A DNA stretch of 6,551 bases from the NCBI GenBank assembly GCA_964567295.1, contig CAZMLU010000078.1, positions 1-6,551 on the forward strand, read 5' to 3'. How positions within the stretch are numbered: the stretch's first letter is position 1; every line of letters starts with the position of its first letter. The stretch comes from SLJK01 sp964567295 (GTDB taxonomy: Bacteria; Bacillota; Dethiobacteria; DTU022; UBA8154). The notes beneath the pieces are model-generated. The model was not told where the DNA came from. It was given only the letters and a program-made list of their open reading frames with translations, and made no database searches. Below, piece by piece: positions 5,602 to 6,551 of the stretch. A program made the position numbers and the translations under genes.

Positions 5602-5617
5602 GAATAAAAATATCCAT

Positions 5618-5625
5618 GGAGGTGA
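5618..5625 (+). promoter_or_regulatory. Ribosome binding site GGAGGTGA of the TM-helix gene
   Basis: This near-perfect anti-16S sequence, with its GGAGG core 8 nt before ATG at 5631, fixes that start over the in-frame ATG at 5616, which overlaps the site itself. Confidence 0.85.
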
Positions 5626-5630
5626 AAGAT

Positions 5631-6551
5631 ATGTTTGATGCATTAGGTGAAATGCTAACAGTGAATGTGCTCAATGTAATCGCGGCTGTAGTTTTACTTG
5701 TTGTGGGTTGGATTATAGCTCTTATCTTGGCAGCCGGTGTGCGAGGAGGTTTGAGGCGCACACGATTAAGTGAGCAAATGGCCAAATGGTTTGGAGAAAA
5801 GGAAGGCGCTGCTACTTCAGCTGATGTGGAGCGCTGGATTCATAAGGCCGTCTATTATTTGGCCATGTTTTTTGTAGTGATCGCTTTCTTTCAGGTTTTA
5901 GGGCTTACCCTGATTGCGGAGCCGCTTAACCGCTTTCTAAACCAGATATTCCAATACCTTCCTGCTATATTCGGGGCGTTGGTACTGCTGGTAGTTGCTC
6001 TGGTTTTAGCCAGTATTATTAGAATAATTCTGTCTCGCACTCTTGTTGCGCTTAAAGTGGATGAGCGTTTGGGGGAAGGAGTTGGTATTGAGGAAGAGAA
6101 AAGAATTCCTCTGAGCCAGACAATAAGCAAGGTAGCCTATTGGGTGGTATTACTTCTTTTCTTACCGGCTATACTGACGGCCCTGCAGCTGCAGGGGTTG
6201 TTGGTGCCCGTTCAGAATATGACTGACAGGGTTCTTACTTTCTTGCCTAATATCTTAGCCGCTGGAGTTATTCTGTTAGCCGGTTGGTTCTTGGCGCGGA
6301 TTATTCATAGAATTACGGCAAGCTTGCTTTCCAGTGCCGGAGTGGATCGTTTAAGTGAACGGTTCGGATTAGCCCAGGCTATGGGCAGGCAACAGATATC
6401 CAATCTTGCGGGGCTGTTGTTATATGCATTGGTTATTATAATCTCAATTATTGCTGCTTTGAACGCCCTTGCTCTGGAGGCCATTACGCAGCCGGCCAGC
6501 AGTATGCTGAATATGATCCTGGAGGCTCTGCCGGCCATTTTTGCGGCGATA
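5631..6551 (+). CDS. Conserved TM-helix repeat membrane protein, mechanosensitive-channel related (cut by right edge)
   Basis: 307 codons are open to the window edge. The protein is an integral membrane protein made of repeated units of the PF05552 'conserved TM helix' type: a short amphipathic lead, LPxI, a hydrophobic helix, basic residues, then a soluble segment with VDxRL or VDRL. Units are seen at about residues 11-48, 103-148 (YLPAIFGALVLL...LKVDERLGEG) and 198-246 (FLPNILAAGVILLAGWFLAR...AGVDRLSERFG), and a fourth begins at 292 (ALPAIFAAI). Additional helices at about 75-95, 166-186 and 258-280 separate them. Such proteins are distant relatives of small-conductance mechanosensitive channels; no MscS core domain is visible in this part. 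The start is fixed by GGAGGTGA 8 nt upstream. It has its own promoter (5468-5497) and possibly a structured leader. Function in membrane tension or envelope stress is an inference from the family. Confidence 0.9.
   Translation, partial: MFDALGEMLTVNVLNVIAAVVLLVVGWIIALILAAGVRGGLRRTRLSEQMAKWFGEKEGAATSADVERWIHKAVYYLAMFFVVIAFFQVLGLTLIAEPLNRFLNQIFQYLPAIFGALVLLVVALVLASIIRIILSRTLVALKVDERLGEGVGIEEEKRIPLSQTISKVAYWVVLLLFLPAILTALQLQGLLVPVQNMTDRVLTFLPNILAAGVILLAGWFLARIIHRITASLLSSAGVDRLSERFGLAQAMGRQQISNLAGLLLYALVIIISIIAALNALALEAITQPASSMLNMILEALPAIFAAI
6181..6196. repeat. Perfect 16-bp palindrome CCCTGCAGCTGCAGGG
   Basis: The sequence equals its own reverse complement over 16 bp. It lies inside the TM-helix gene, encoding the end of A-L-Q-L-Q-G. 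The repeated CTGCAG codon pair (LQ-LQ) largely explains it, and no regulatory role is apparent. Confidence 0.4.

Larger units (their letters stand above)
5333..5630. other. 298-bp intergenic region with several small structures
   Basis: No convincing protein gene lies here. In order it holds: a hairpin whose loop is CCTCCT-like (5358-5376), an orphan ribosome-site sequence AGGAGG (5396-5401) with no start codon at proper distance, AT-rich DNA, a second strong ribosome-site sequence GGAGGG (5461-5466) ahead of a six-codon frame, a sigma-A promoter (5468-5497), a dyad over the predicted start point, a possible three-way-junction RNA (5534-5601), and the ribosome site of the next gene. A 9-bp direct repeat ATTAACTTG occurs at 5448-5456 and 5518-5526, flanking the promoter. 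Confidence 0.7.

Noticed and set aside
6181..6196. 16-bp palindrome as a regulatory or recombination site
   Set aside because: It lies within a coding region where two adjacent Leu-Gln (CTG CAG) codon pairs generate most of the symmetry; no second copy is seen in the window.

Overview
The window looks like chromosomal DNA from a Gram-positive Firmicute, most likely a Clostridia/Peptococcaceae-type anaerobe. The evidence is strong GGAGG-type Shine-Dalgarno (SD) sites, sigma-A-like promoters, a TTG start, moderate GC, and a MoxR-DUF58-DUF4129 cluster laid out like Bacillus subtilis yeaC-yeaD-yebA. The taxonomic call is an inference from style and synteny, not from a marker gene. The sequence contains one assembly gap (100 N, 1608-1707) and is cut at both ends inside genes.

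Layout. (1) 1-332, minus strand: the N-terminal part of a major facilitator superfamily (MFS) transporter, cut by the left edge. (2) 333-582: a divergent intergenic region with an extended -10 promoter facing right, a weaker promoter candidate facing left, and two inverted repeats that could be operators. (3) 583-1607, plus strand: an MFS transporter of the oxalate/formate antiporter (OFA) type, whose last segment is lost in the gap. (4) 1725-5332, plus strand: a tight three-gene operon. It holds a MoxR AAA+ ATPase (TTG start), a DUF58 membrane/von Willebrand-like protein overlapping it by 4 nt (ATGA), and, 6 nt later, a polytopic membrane protein with a C-terminal DUF4129 domain. (5) 5333-5630: a 298-bp leader/intergenic region rich in small structures, with a good sigma-A promoter, a dyad over the predicted start point, and a possible three-way-junction RNA just before the next gene. 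(6) 5631-6551, plus strand: the N-terminal part of a membrane protein built from repeated 'conserved TM helix' (PF05552-like, mechanosensitive-channel-related) units, cut by the right edge.

How the genes relate. MoxR ATPases with DUF58 partners are generally thought to act as chaperone-like modules that remodel or mature a client at the membrane. The third gene usually encodes a transglutaminase-like membrane protein (TgpA/YebA). Here it keeps the membrane scaffold and DUF4129 tail but has no room for the extracellular transglutaminase domain, which is the most unusual gene-level feature of the window. The TM-helix gene has its own promoter and is probably a separate unit with a membrane-stress flavour. 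The two divergent transporters share one intergenic control region.

No mobile element, CRISPR array, tRNA or rRNA was seen. I do not see strong evidence for a wholly new defence or biosynthetic system. The best leads are the transglutaminase-less TgpA-like protein, the structured leader of the TM-helix gene, and two intragenic terminator-like hairpins.
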